A stretch of DNA of 64,000 bases from Cenococcum geophilum 1.58 (GCA_001692895.1 KV748186.1:1913785-1977784); one strand, 5' to 3'; positions 1 through 9,830 are shown, numbered from the stretch's first letter. Notes: generated by a model not told the origin, from the sequence alone. A program made the numbers and translations.

Positions 1-322
1 GGGTTTACTTAATAACCGTATACTATAAGTATAAACATATAATATTATATTAATCGCATTATAACGTTATATCGCAATACTTACTATATACTATAACACT
101 TTCCCGCCGTTTCCTATATTATAATATTACGCTATTTTAATTATTATATACGGGCTAATAAAGATAATATAATAGGACAACGGTAGACTAGTATATCTAT
201 TATAAAGAATAAACCCTAAAACTATATATAAGGTCTCCTTCTTATAGTATACTAATAAAATAATTTTAATGCTATATAACTATAATATTAACGCTATCTA
301 AGCGCGCTATAAATAAATTTAA
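1..322. other. AT-rich sequence, no gene seen
   Basis: This stretch is rich in TpA with frequent stops in all frames. I see no domain, repeat or RNA gene in it. It is probably RIP-mutated repeat sequence cut off by the window edge. Confidence 0.5.
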
Positions 323-616
323 GGTAATAATAAACAGGAAATAGGAATTAATTACCACATTTTACGGTGTACTTTTACCAGTAAGTTTAAGGTTATAAAT
401 ATTATAAATAGTGCTATACTAGAGGATATAAAGGCCCGCCTACAGAGTAGAGATAGATTAGTAATACTAGAATTTACTAATAAAGAGGATAAGAGTAGAG
501 AAGGCAGCGGAATAAATAGGGAAAATAATAGTAATAAAAAGGATAAGAGTAAAGAAGGCAGTGGGATAAATAGGGAAAATAATAGTAAGAATAACGGCGA
601 GAATAAAGACGATTAG
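323..616 (+). pseudogene. Unrecognised short open frame with internal repeat
   Basis: A frame of 97 sense codons runs from 323 to the TAG at 614-616. No ATG opens it; an in-frame TAA lies directly upstream, and such stops in this window usually come from CAA. The C-terminal half is very polar (Asp, Lys, Ser, Glu, Asn) because it is built from two copies of a 54-base unit (488-541 and 542-595), 18 codons each, beginning DKSREGSGINREN in the first copy. The N-terminal half has a mixed composition including FTSKFKVINIINSAILEDIKARLQ. I do not recognise a family. It could be the tail of a decayed transposon or fungal gene, or chance. Confidence 0.3.
488..595 (+). repeat. Two tandem 54-bp units
   Basis: The unit starts gataagagtagagaaggcag at 488 and gataagagtaaagaaggcag at 542. 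The two copies differ at only a few positions. The period is a multiple of three and fits the open frame 323-616. Confidence 0.75.
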
Positions 617-772
617 GGGTTTAATAGTATAGTGCTACTATCGCGGTGGGACTTATATAAATATTAAACTTAAAATAATAGGTTAACTAAAGGGCGTTAT
701 TAGGCGTATTAAGGTTATACTATACTACTATTAGGTCGAAATATGTTCTTTATATAGTATATACTAGGCGCG
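617..772. other. AT-rich sequence, nothing recognised
   Basis: Short RIP-like stretch between the two repeat arrays. No reading frame or motif of note. Confidence 0.4.
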
Positions 773-907
773 TAGAATAAGTAGAGAATACTAACTATAT
801 AGAATAAGTAAAGGGTACTAACTGCGTAGACTAAGTAAAGTATACTAAGTATATAGAATGGGTAAATACTACTAACTATATAGATTAAGTAAATACTATT
901 AAGTGCG
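773..907 (+). repeat. 27-bp minisatellite, five units
   Basis: Five units of exactly 27 bases follow one another, each beginning tagaataagt or a close variant and ending aactata, aactgcg, aagtata or aagtgcg. The period equals nine codons, so it could come from a repetitive protein, but TAG starts every unit in the obvious frame. Confidence 0.75.
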
Positions 908-1062
908 CGGGAAGAGTAACGCTTATTTATTATTTAAAGTAAGTAAGATATATAGAATACGTAAGGGGGGCATTATATATTAATTGCGTATTAAGTATAG
1001 AGAGAGCTTAATAGAATAAAGGCACTATTTACCTAGGTAGCTATAAATACGCAATTAGCTGC

Positions 1063-1394
1063 ACCGCGTTATTAGATATAGTAGTATACTTATACCGCGT
1101 TACTAGATGCGGCAGTATACTACACCGCGTTATTAGATATGGCAGAATGCTATACCACGTTATTAAATATAGCAGAATACTGCACCGCGTTATTAGATGC
1201 GGTAGAATGCTATACTACATTATTAGATATAGCAGAATGCTGCACCGCGTTATTAGATACGGTAGTATACTTACACCGCGTTGCTAGATGCGGCAGTATA
1301 CTGCACTACGTTATTAGATGCGGCAGTATACTATATCGCGTTATTAGATACGGCAGTATGCTACACCGCGTTGTTAGATGCGGCAGTATGCCGC
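1063..1394 (+). repeat. 30-bp minisatellite, eleven units
   Basis: Eleven units with the core accgcgttattagatgcggc followed by agtatactac-like sequence start at 1063, 1094, 1124, 1154, 1184, 1214, 1244, 1275, 1305, 1335 and 1365; a partial twelfth begins at 1395. The period is 30 bases with two 31-base steps. Differences between units are mostly C/T and G/A, as RIP would give. The 88-codon ATG frame across this array (1139-1405) is only the repeat read through and has no independent support as a gene. Confidence 0.9.
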
Positions 1395-1820
1395 ACCTAA
1401 GTTAATACCATACGCTACACGTTACAGTGCGCGGATTGCGCATTTGGCCGCCAAATGCCGCCAAATGCTGCGAAAATGCTAGTAATTTTTTTCCTAACGA
1501 AGCCACCTAGAAGAAGGCTTCCCCTATAGCCAATTAAGTAATTAAGTAAGTAATTATAAGCTACTATATACGTTGCGCTAAGGAATATCTATCTAGCTTT
1601 ACCTTACTAGTTTTAGAGTGGCTAACTAATTTAACGGGATAAAATGCCACTAATATCCTCTAGGAAGCTGTTAAGGTTCTATTTATATACTTTTACACTA
1701 TCTAAGAACTCGCCTAACAACTTTATCCCTTTTATTATCTAAACTATAAACATAAATAGCATATCTTATATACTTGTAGATATAGAGCCGAGCGTTTTAA
1801 CTCTTATTAGGGTACTTTAA
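1395..1820. other. Spacer before exonuclease pseudogene
   Basis: It begins with a slightly GC-richer patch holding three close copies of gccgccaaatg-like sequence (1440-1470). The rest may contain the N-terminal part of the exonuclease gene, but I cannot follow a recognisable frame. Confidence 0.35.
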
Positions 1821-3479
1821 AGCCCTTTAAGGGACTCTTTATACCTTTACGTTAACCTAGAGGGGATACGCCTCTCCCGCCATAGGAGCATCTCCCTTAT
1901 TACTTTCTTTATACAGCCGCGGAATTATATTTATATTGTTAATATATATAAACTTCAGTCTACTACCTTTAATACTACTACCGCTAATAGCATTACCCTA
2001 AAGTCTATCCTTAAGTCCCTGGGTATTATTAAAGTCTTTTTTAACATTTATAACAACTCTAACGCTCTATACTATTATTTCGGCGTATAACTCTACGGCG
2101 TTAAGGATATCCAACTAATAGAGAACGTGGCACGTCTAGCATTTTAACACCGTTACGTTAACGGGCTAGATTAGTGTATTACTAATAACGCACCAATCTT
2201 ACCCATGGAAAATTGCAACTAAAAATCTGCTAAAGAGAAAGGCCTAAAGCTCTTCTATTCTAGTAAGGGTAGATTATATAACGTTTTTAATAAGCGACCA
2301 ATTAACACGGATATTAAACGCTACTATATTATTAATATCTAGTTCCTCCCGCTGCTACGTAATCTATATTAGGGACAACTTAATAGTATATAGAAGATAA
2401 AGGTTATAGAGGAGACTAAAAAGCGTATACGGAACTCACAGAGCCTAGCTTATTAGCCTTAGTTAAATAATAAGAAGTTTGGGCTATAGGAGGGAGTATA
2501 GTCTATATTTTTATCTAACCGCTTCTTTAAAGTTTAATATATTAAGGGATAAATAGAGGTAGAAGTATAAAGGTTTTATTTTATTTAGTCCTTAGTATAT
2601 TTTTAGTATAAATAATTATTCTAAAACCTTATCGGAGGCGCTTTATTTATATTTTAGTAATACTTTAGGCAATATTCTAAATAAGCATTAATTAAACTAG
2701 CTTATTTTCCCATCTAAATATAAAGAAGAGCCCCTAATTAGATATTTATAAAACATTTCCTATATATCCTGTCTACCTATCTTTATGTCTTTACAAAGTT
2801 ATAGGGTCGCGCATTTAGTTAGCTATAACTTAGTTTAGTATACTTTTGTTTTTATTCTTCTATTACCCTTAATAGCAACGCAATTATATTGGGTCAGTAC
2901 CTCGATTTATACGTTAGCGGTTACGGTCGCTTTCCTAGGTATTAATTAACTCAGAGCCGGGGCTATAGTTAGTAGGCGTTTACCAGTCTTTACCAAGAGC
3001 GCTTAAAGTTTTACTACGACGATATAATCCTTAAGGTGCAAGCTAATTGCCGTAACGCCCCCGCTTCCATCTCCACTTTCTTTAATTAGTTCGCCGTAAT
3101 TAAAGGGCGTATATAAGCTAAAGATTGCAGTATAACACCGACTTATCCCTCTCGCAATTCCGCGTTCTAAATCTGCGGCACTAAGTCTAAGAGGCTAATA
3201 CGGATAGGCTACGGAGATATATTTAGCCGAGACCCGCGCCTTATTTTTCCCGCCACTTTATAAAGTATAATAATTAGCGCTTCTAGCGTAATAAAGTTCG
3301 CCTATAGCTGTCTATATTTTGCCTACGCTAGTAGGGAGGGCGGCTGGCCCGCTTTAGCCACACCCTTATTAAGGTAGCGTTTCCTAAATATTAGCGCGGT
3401 TAAAGCTACTATCTACTTTATATATAGAGGTAGCAAGTTTATTAAGTTTGCTTTAAGCGAGTTTCTAACTTTAATCTAA
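1821..3479 (+). pseudogene. Decayed 3'-5' exonuclease-like gene (DEDD type)
   Basis: One reading frame without any frameshift runs through this stretch, broken only by TAA/TAG. From 1821 to about 2500 it matches the fungal 3'-5' exonuclease-domain proteins (RNase D/WRN-like, DnaQ fold). An Exo I block reads YVNLEGIRLSRHRSIS near 1848-1895, where Asn stands for the catalytic Asp and Glu is kept. An Exo II block reads KVFFNIYNNSNALYYYFG near 2031-2085, again with Asn for Asp. An Exo III block reads RYYIINI at 2319-2339, with the Asp of the usual YxxxD as Asn. A later ETKKRIRNSQS stretch also fits the family. The three Asp-to-Asn changes are what G-to-A RIP produces. Downstream (about 2538-3479) the same frame continues, with a segment QYLDLYVSGYGRFPRY near 2897-2944 that I do not recognise. 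The start is not definable. Such exonuclease genes are often single host genes, so finding one mutated like a repeat suggests it had been duplicated or carried by a mobile element. Confidence 0.65.
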
Positions 3480-3659
3480 TATATAAAAAGTTTTTTATTT
3501 TTATATAGGTAATGAGGAGATATTCTTAATATAGAACTAACTAGATAGTAATAAAACATTACCTAGCTATAACGTATAAAAGAACGAGCTAAGGAAATCC
3601 TAATTAACGCCTTAATTCCTAATAAATGCCAAAAGAACGTAATTGCGAAAATCTTTCTT
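3480..3659. other. AT-rich spacer
   Basis: No recognisable frame or motif. It may hold the 3' end of the minus-strand pseudogene that follows. Confidence 0.35.
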
Positions 3660-4105
3660 TTTAAGAAATTTCTTATACCTTATGCTTCTTAGGAGCCCCA
3701 TTTATAGTATAATTTTTCTTTCTCCTATGTGACCTCCCCCCTAATAGCTTTTCTAATAGGTCCTCTAATACCTCTCTTAGTTAATCTCCTTACTTACACA
3801 GTTTGCTCCTCTTAGCTATCTCTATTATAATATCTTTAAGCGGTTTATATATCTTAGCATAACGGCAGAGGTAAGGAGGATTCTTAATATAGTATAATAA
3901 AAGTTTCTTTTGCGGTATAGCCACCGCTAAAACCTAGGTAGAATACTAGTATATTACTGCAATAGAACCATATAAAGATATAATTTCTCTATAACTGGGG
4001 TTTCGGAGATATGTTATGTCCTTTATTATATAATAAGTAGGTAACTAGGATATAAGGTACTTTACTTATCCGCTTAAGATCTTAGCATTAGAAATTATTA
4101 ACACT
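3660..4105 (-). pseudogene. Unrecognised decayed frame, downstream half
   Basis: Read on the minus strand, a frame with only TAA/TAG breaks gives segments such as KKLLLYYIKNPPYLCRYAKI and LREVLEDLLEKLLGG, ending in a basic tail. It continues, after removing the LTR element 4106-7502 and one copy of its 5-base duplication, into the minus-strand frame at 7508-7990. I do not recognise the family. The long run of compatible codons is the evidence that it was once a gene; it could be a host gene or the product of an older transposon. Confidence 0.4.
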
Positions 4106-4313
4106 TGTTAGGTAAAACCTAAGTAGATAGCTATATAGCTGCGAGGTACAGGCGACCCGCAGGCGACTCGCCTATAAGGCACGTGCGCTGTACGTGCCTA
4201 TAAAAACCCCTTACCTCGCACCTTAGACTCCTCCTCCCTTAAGGATTTGTCTACTTATACAATATACCCTATTGTTCTATCATTAGACTCCCTATCCACA
4301 TCCTTACCTTACA
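4106..4313 (+). repeat. 5' LTR of gag-only element
   Basis: 208 bases, tgttagg...ccttaca. It contains acgtgcgctgtacgt and a TATA-like cctataaaaacccc near 4198-4211, a reasonable promoter position. It differs from the 3' LTR by scattered C/T and G/A changes and a 3-base length difference. Confidence 0.9.
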
Positions 4314-4365
4314 TTCGAATCCTTACCAATCCCTTTAGGAGGATAGCCGGTTTAATCTTTTTACA

Positions 4366-5660
4366 ATGCCTCCGAAGACAAGATTGACGCCTACGCTTGA
4401 TAGTAACACGCCTACAACACGACGGCAGAACGCCTTAGTATCTAGTGCAGACAAAAACGCTAGCAGCATACTAGCAGAATCTGAGCCACCTTCCGAATCT
4501 TAAGATTAGACATCTATGAACGCTAGAGACTAGTTTGACTTATATACCTAGGCTTAACAGGAGCTTAGTAAGGGTACTAGCGTCCTACCGAATACTGCTG
4601 ACCTAAAGGAGTTAGATAAGCTGGCTAATAAAATAGCCAACTTATAAAGCATTATTAATTTAATAAAGCCCTCCCGTTGTCTCTCTAGCGAAGAGTATAA
4701 GTTGCGCAGCGAACGTATATAACGAACGAATCTTAACGCCCTAGTTAAGAAGTTACCGCCTAATATTAGTGGCACTACTTAATAGAAGTTTGGCCAGTGG
4801 ATTGCTGTAATTAAGAATTAATTTAAGATCTACGACGCTGACTACGACTGCGAGTGATATACGCGCTAGGCTATTAAAGGTCTTATAAAAGAGAAGACAG
4901 TCGCCTAACTAGTACATCACCGTCTAGGCGATAAAGATAAAGGTCCTTTACTATAGGACGAACTTAAGACTATAGTCTAAGACTAGATTAAGAACCCTAT
5001 AGTAAGACGCTTTAAAAATACTACTGTGTACTATATAACTGTAATAAAGGAGAACCAGAAGTTTAATACCTTTTTAGCCCGTATATATAGCTTAGAGGAC
5101 CTCTTTTTATATACCCCTTTTATTAACCCTAATTAAGAGGTAGACTTTTAGTTCTTATACCTCCCAACCTACCTATAAGCAGAGCTCTTCCGCTAGAACT
5201 TTGCTATACGGGTAAGAACCGCTAAAGACCTTTTTATAGAAATCCGCCGTGTAGAGTAACTACTCTACACTATAAAGCTCGCGGAAGACCGCGCAGCTAG
5301 CAGCGGTAGATCCTCACGTTTAAAGCGCGGTCGTAGTATAGGCTCCGTAGGGTCAGGTTTAGAGGACGGAACCCTAGAAAGGCGACGCTTTCCTAACTAA
5401 GCTTTAAGGGAGACTACTTAACAGCCGGACGGCTTTAAGGACCCCCTGGACGCCGGCGCTATAAATGCAAATCGCTAGACGAACGCAGCTTTCGGAAAAC
5501 CTAAGGCCCTAGCGGCGTACCTCTTAGCTACAACTAGGGCCTAATATGGAGGGAGAAGAGGAACGTATTATAGTATATATTGCGATAAATACACCCTAGC
5601 GAAGTCCGCCTATATACTTAATACAATAATAGGTGCCAAATTAACCTCAATACTAAGCCA
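4366..5660 (+). pseudogene. gag: Decayed Gag of the gag-only element
   Basis: The frame opens with ATG at 4366 (MPPKTRLTPTLDSNTPTTRR) just after the leader and runs about 430 codons, broken only by TAA/TAG. Helical central blocks such as EEYKLRSERI and WIAVIKN are followed by a basic, Ser/Arg-rich stretch (SSRLKRGRSIGSVGSG). A cysteine-containing tail near 5548-5640 (YGGRRGTYYSIYCDKYTLA) resembles a zinc knuckle in which Cys and His have become Tyr. The family reading is Gag of a Ty3- or Copia-like element; which of the two is unclear. No protease or polymerase frame follows. Confidence 0.65.
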
Positions 5661-5980
5661 CCTAAGACTAGGATATTATATACCCTAAACGCATATTATA
5701 CGCAGGATATCGCGACCTAACGTTAGATAAGAAGACTAAGATAATATATACCCTAAACGTATTATACGCAGGATATTACAACCCAACGTTAAAGAACGAG
5801 ACTAGGATACCATATACCCTAAATATATTATACGCAGGACATCGCGACCTGACGTCAGAATGAGATTAGGATAACGCATACCCTAAACGCACATTGTGCG
5901 CAGGATATCGCGACCCGATATTAGTATAGGCAGAAGGCTTAGACACCGCATACCCCTAAACGCATACTTTATATAATCGC
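5661..5980 (+). repeat. Five tandem units of 64-72 bp inside gag-only element
   Basis: The landmark ataccctaaacg recurs at 5680, 5748, 5814, 5878 and 5950, each time followed by cgcaggatatcgcgacc-like sequence. The steps are 68, 66, 64 and 72 bases. The array lies directly after the gag frame, and two units can be read in frame as IYPKRIIRRI-like repeats. Confidence 0.8.
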
Positions 5981-6692
5981 ATCGCGACCTAACTACGTCT
6001 ATACCTATACTATATTAAAAAGTTACGGGTTATAGACCTTGTGGGCGGTCCTAGTACTACTACACTAATAACCTAGCGCCGGCGGATTAGAACGTCTTGC
6101 TATTCTTACTAAGACTTTAACCAACCTATAGCGCTAGACCCTTGGCCTAGGCGACAGTCCCCCGCGATAACCCTATAAGTTACCTCGCTGGTACTAGCTT
6201 TACGCAAAGCCTCGTGTTATAGTAAGTAGTAGTAGTAGCTACTTTAGCCAAAACGGTTCACGGAACACCCCTAAGTCACTAGTCCGTCCATCTGTGGAGT
6301 ATAAGGGACGCCTTTATATACTCCACACGTGACCACCTAGGGGCGAGCTCTTACTAGTAACACTTAAGGACTCCTAAGGCATAATAAGGTCTGGCCTTAC
6401 TAAGGACCTCCGTAAATACCTAGGTACTATAATACCTGCTAATGCTTAAATCGCACCGCTATACACCTTATGGTAAGTTGTAGCCCCTAAGGCCCCCACA
6501 CGAGCCTAGCGGTATTACTTACTTAACTATTATAGATCTCCCTAAGGCTAAGATATCTCCTTATCCTTATAGACCGTTTTATAAAACCAGTATACTACTA
6601 TTTAGCCTTATAGCTAAAGCGTAAGCGAAAAGTAAGCGCTACTACTAAGACACAACTTATATACCATTTTACGCATATACTATATAGAGAAC
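5981..6692. other. Non-coding interior of gag-only element
   Basis: I see no frame with polymerase motifs here. The base composition is somewhat more GC-rich than the surroundings. No function can be assigned. Confidence 0.4.
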
Positions 6693-6940
6693 GCGTAAGG
6701 CTAAAGCAAGGGTTAGCGGCGGGTTTAACAGGTATATAGCCCTACTGTCCTAATCTAGCTGCATATAAGTAACCTATAACCTACCCGCAAAGTATATACA
6801 GCGCTACGCCGGTATAGCGTAAGGCTAAAGTAAGGGTCAGCGGCGGGTTTAACTGGTATATAGCCTTACCGTCCATAAATCTGGCTGTATATAAATAACC
6901 TATAACCTACCCGCGAGGTACTAGCAACCTACCTATATAA
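6693..6940 (+). repeat. Direct repeat of 124 bp
   Basis: Sequence starting gcgtaaggctaaag at 6693 is repeated from 6817 with gcggcgggtttaac and cctataacctacccgc shared between copies. It is non-coding and lies between the tandem array and the palindrome module. Confidence 0.8.
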
Positions 6941-6959
6941 GCGAGCTTTTGGAATATTT

Positions 6960-7145
6960 CTTATCTACCAAATTTGGACGACGGTATTAAGCTACTAGCT
7001 CTACCTATTAAATGGACTAATTAGTATTTTTTATACCGGGTATACAAAATTGCTATTAGCTCAGTAAAATGCAGGGAAGTCTTAGTAAGCCAAATCTGAC
7101 TAATTAGATAACTTTAACCGGCGGTTAAAGTTCCTTAACATCTTC
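6960..7145 (-). repeat. Double-palindrome module, copy A
   Basis: Palindrome 1 (aactttaaccggcggttaaa, continuing gtt) lies at 7110-7132 and palindrome 2 (attttttataccgggtatac, continuing aaaat) at 7026-7050. The flanks match the other four copies: tctgactaattagat beside palindrome 1 and gactaattag / gctattagctcag beside palindrome 2. Relative to the gag strand this copy is inverted compared with those at 29572, 61049 and 63450. Its inner segment has the same arrangement as the copy at 63450. The role is unknown. Confidence 0.8.
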
Positions 7146-7277
7146 GCGCAAGTATACTACCTGTCTCTCTATGCGCAAAATTAGGACGCTCTTTCCCTTC
7201 CAATTTTTTCCTTATTAAGGTTTTTATAGGGTTTTATCAATGCCTAAGTATATAAAGGATTAGGGACGACCCTTTTT

Positions 7278-7291
7278 AAAGGGGGGGGCAT
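7278..7291 (+). other. Polypurine tract of gag-only element
   Basis: The run aaaggggggggcat directly abuts the 3' LTR, the usual place for plus-strand DNA priming. Confidence 0.75.
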
Positions 7292-7502
7292 TGTTAGGTA
7301 AAACCTAAGTAGATAGCTATGTAGCTGCGAGGTACAGGCGACCCGTAGGCAACTCGCCTATAAGGCACGTGCGCTATACGTGTCTATAAAAACCCCTTAC
7401 CTCGCACCTCAGACTCCTCCTTCTCCCTTAAGGATTCGTCTACTTATACAATATACCCTATTGTTCTATCATTGGACTCCCTATCTACATCCTCACCTTA
7501 TA
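7292..7502 (+). repeat. 3' LTR of gag-only element
   Basis: 211 bases matching 4106-4313, followed by the target duplication acact at 7503-7507. Confidence 0.9.
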
Positions 7503-7507
7503 ACACT

Positions 7508-7990
7508 TTAGATAGATATATAGGGACTAAACCATTCTCTGCTTAATTATTAGTATTGCTAAATAATATAGGTATCTTATAAATATACCTCTAGGTACTA
7601 GCGAAATATATTTAAAACCTACAGCTATATTTATTTGCTAGGATAAGCCTTTAACATAGTTTTCTTTTGGTTAAGGCGAGTCTATCTTAGCCTCGCTATA
7701 GTCCTTTATTAGCTTAGGTAAGCCTATTTTAGCTTCGCTATAGCCTTCTAAGTCCCTAAAGTAATTAAGGTATATTTTTTATATACCTCCCTAAACCATG
7801 TCCTCTTATATATTACCCTTCGTATTATCTTTATTTTTATAAAAATTGACTTTATTAGGTGTTTAAGTAGGTATATAAGGTATCTATTTCTGCATAGGGT
7901 CGGAAAGCTATAATTATTTCTCCTCCCCGCTACCAGATGCCGTGTCTTTATTATTAATATAATTTTAAAATAGTTTAAGGTTTCTAGTAG
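7508..7990 (-). pseudogene. Unrecognised decayed frame, upstream half
   Basis: This is the minus-strand continuation of 3660-4105. It contains KYISLVPRGIFIRYLYYL-like sequence and, further upstream, two similar segments GYSEAKIGLPK and DYSEAKIDSP, an internal protein repeat (DNA copies near 7680-7740). Further upstream, a second minus-strand frame with LIYLLKHLIKSIF and KRTWFREVYKKY suggests a frameshift or a former intron. The family is not recognised. Confidence 0.35.
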
Positions 7991-8689
7991 GTTAATAATT
8001 AGGTATATTACCCTTAGGGCAGTAGCATATAGTAATATTTCTATAAGTACTGGTTAAGGACTTATAGATTATATTAGCAACATATCTAAGCTTGGTTAAA
8101 GTAATATATATAATATCTAGTATTCCTATAAAGATCGTAAGGGGTATATAATTAAGAGGTTAGGTTTAAAGGTAAGTTAATTTAATAGCATATAAGAACT
8201 AGGAGTATAATGCTTATATTCTATTTCTTTTCTAGGGCGGAGTTAGAACAGAAGGTAGAAGGAAACGGCGGAGTATACTAGCCATCCTTTTCCACCCTAT
8301 GTAGTATCTATAGTATAATATTTAGTGGCTGTAATTACTCTTAGCTTACGTATTATCTGCGCCTAAGGCTATAGGCGCCTAGAGCGATCTATAAGTAAGG
8401 CATTGTTAGGAGTAGCCATTAGCTAAGCTTTTACTAAATTTAAATAGCTAATAATCCCTAACGGACGCCGTATACCTTAGTAGGGTTTAGAAGCGTTCGC
8501 ATAAAGTTATAAACTAGAACTAGAAGTTAATAATAGCCCCTAATAACGCCTTTTTTTAGTAAGAATAGCATTATATAATCTACTTCCGACGCCTATCCTT
8601 TCTAGGGTAAGACACTGCCTAAGTAGTAGACTTATCCTAGCCAGTTAATCTTATATATTAACCCCCTATCTATAGTAAAGGAGCTATTA
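7991..8689. other. Decayed sequence, no assignable gene
   Basis: AT-rich with short frames only. A slightly less mutated patch near 8230-8300 contains no recognisable motif. Confidence 0.35.
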
Positions 8690-9250
8690 GTGCGTTATAG
8701 GGTGGTTTAATTAGGATTTTAGCTAAGCCCTTTATAAGCGCTCTGTATTATATAGGCGGTAATTAACTTCTATTAATCTGCCTTGTGTTAGGGGAGATCT
8801 TTTACTTAAGGCGCTAAGTAGCCGGTACTTAGAGGTCTATAGGCTTATTTTATATCCCAATAATATTAACTACAATTTCTCCTTAAGTGGTATTCCGTAA
8901 CCCTAAGTACCTATAAGTATAGCGTCCCTAAATTATTAGCTAGTAAGTAGGCATTTATAAATAGAGAAACCGACTTTAGAGATAACGACGGCAACGTAGA
9001 GGCGTTAGCTGGTTGGAAAAGTGACTTTAGTAATAAGGATTAAAAATAGGACGCAGAGATATTATATAATGGAGAAAATAGTTTTACTAAGGATTAAAAA
9101 ATAGGGGTAGATAGTAATAAAGAGATATTAAGCGATAAGGCTATATAGGCGACGGTTAGATATAGTGGCCTTAACTTTATAGTCTTAAATCTATAAGTAA
9201 AGGATAAAAATATAAAGAAGAGTTCTAATAAAAGCTGGTAAAAGGGTTAA
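8690..9250 (+). pseudogene. Unrecognised decayed frame
   Basis: One frame of about 187 codons runs through with only TAA/TAG interruptions. It includes ALCIIQAVINFYQSALCWG-like sequence (Gln and Trp inferred at stops), LLKWYSVTLSTYKYSVPKLL near 8898-8946 and a polar acidic region AFINRETDFRDNDGNVEALA near 8951-9010. I do not recognise the family. The constancy of the frame and the type of stops are what support it as a former gene. Confidence 0.4.
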
Positions 9251-9640
9251 AACTTTAGCCTCTCTTTATTTAGCCTATCACGATATAAAACGATATTTTA
9301 CTATTCCTACTAGAGTCTCTGCCTGCTTAACTTATAGCGAGTTATAAAGTATTTATAATAATCTATGCTTTTACTCGGATAAATTTATTTACTACCTTAA
9401 AAGCGATAATGGAGGGTAAATCTATGCTAACGACCTAGAATTTTTTAAATTTCTTATGGACCTGGGATATATGCCACTTTAGCAACTATTAGTCGTATTT
9501 AAGACTACGGTACTTATAGATTTATATCTTAAGGATATAAATATATTATTTTATAGTATTTTCTTTTTATTTAAATTATTTCTCTACTTATAATATATAG
9601 CGGTTGTTTATCTATTCTAGTATGGTAGGGAAGGGTAGTT
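9251..9640. other. AT-rich, nothing recognised
   Basis: No frame or repeat of note before the GC-richer block at 9650. Confidence 0.35.
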
Positions 9641-9649
9641 AGGTTACGC

Positions 9650-9830
9650 GAGGGGGCTCGGACTTGTGGCTACGCTTATCCCTTCGCCTACAGGGTTGTG
9701 TACGACCAGCTGGGCTCACAGCTCGGCGTGGTTACGGAAAAACTCAGCGTGGTTATAAAGTTCAACGTGGTCAGAACCTGTCTGACCACGCTCAACTTCT
9801 AACCACGCTGAGCTTTATGTATATGCAGCG
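9650..9830. repeat. GC-richer block with accacgc motifs and a 32-bp stem hairpin
   Basis: Arms at 9743-9774 and 9782-9812 are almost exactly complementary (ctcagcgtgg...gtggtcag against ctgaccacg...ccacgctgag) around a 7-base loop. The motif gcgtggtt or its complement occurs six times. Related motifs appear at 10440-10530 and 22285-22380. This could be the end region of a DNA transposon. The 64-codon frame here is not supported as a gene. Confidence 0.65.

Larger units (their letters stand above)
4106..7502 (+). mobile_element. Complete gag-only LTR retrotransposon
   Basis: Two LTRs (4106-4313 and 7292-7502) starting tgttaggtaaaacc flank 2978 internal bases. A 5-base target duplication acact lies at 4101-4105 and 7503-7507, so both ends are exact. 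The 3' LTR ends in ta where the 5' LTR ends in ca, a RIP change. A polypurine tract precedes the 3' LTR. The only coding region I see is a gag-like frame from 4366; there is no reverse transcriptase or integrase. After gag come a tandem array of about 64-72-bp units, a 124-bp direct repeat and the double-palindrome module. It is therefore a non-autonomous element that must have borrowed enzymes from a relative. Confidence 0.9.

Noticed and set aside
1139..1405. 88-codon ATG frame on the plus strand
   Set aside because: It is the 30-bp minisatellite read through; all frames across it look alike and there is no non-repetitive flank.
4314..4330. tRNA-like ttcgaatcc after the 5' LTR of the gag-only element
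   Set aside because: It resembles a tRNA T-arm, but a primer-binding site should be complementary to a tRNA 3' end and begin near tgg. The hexamer ttcgaa is its own complement, so no tRNA gene or clear primer site can be claimed.
5661..5980. CRISPR-like regularly spaced repeats
   Set aside because: The units are contiguous tandem repeats with drifting period, not repeats separated by unique spacers, and the context is a fungal retrotransposon.
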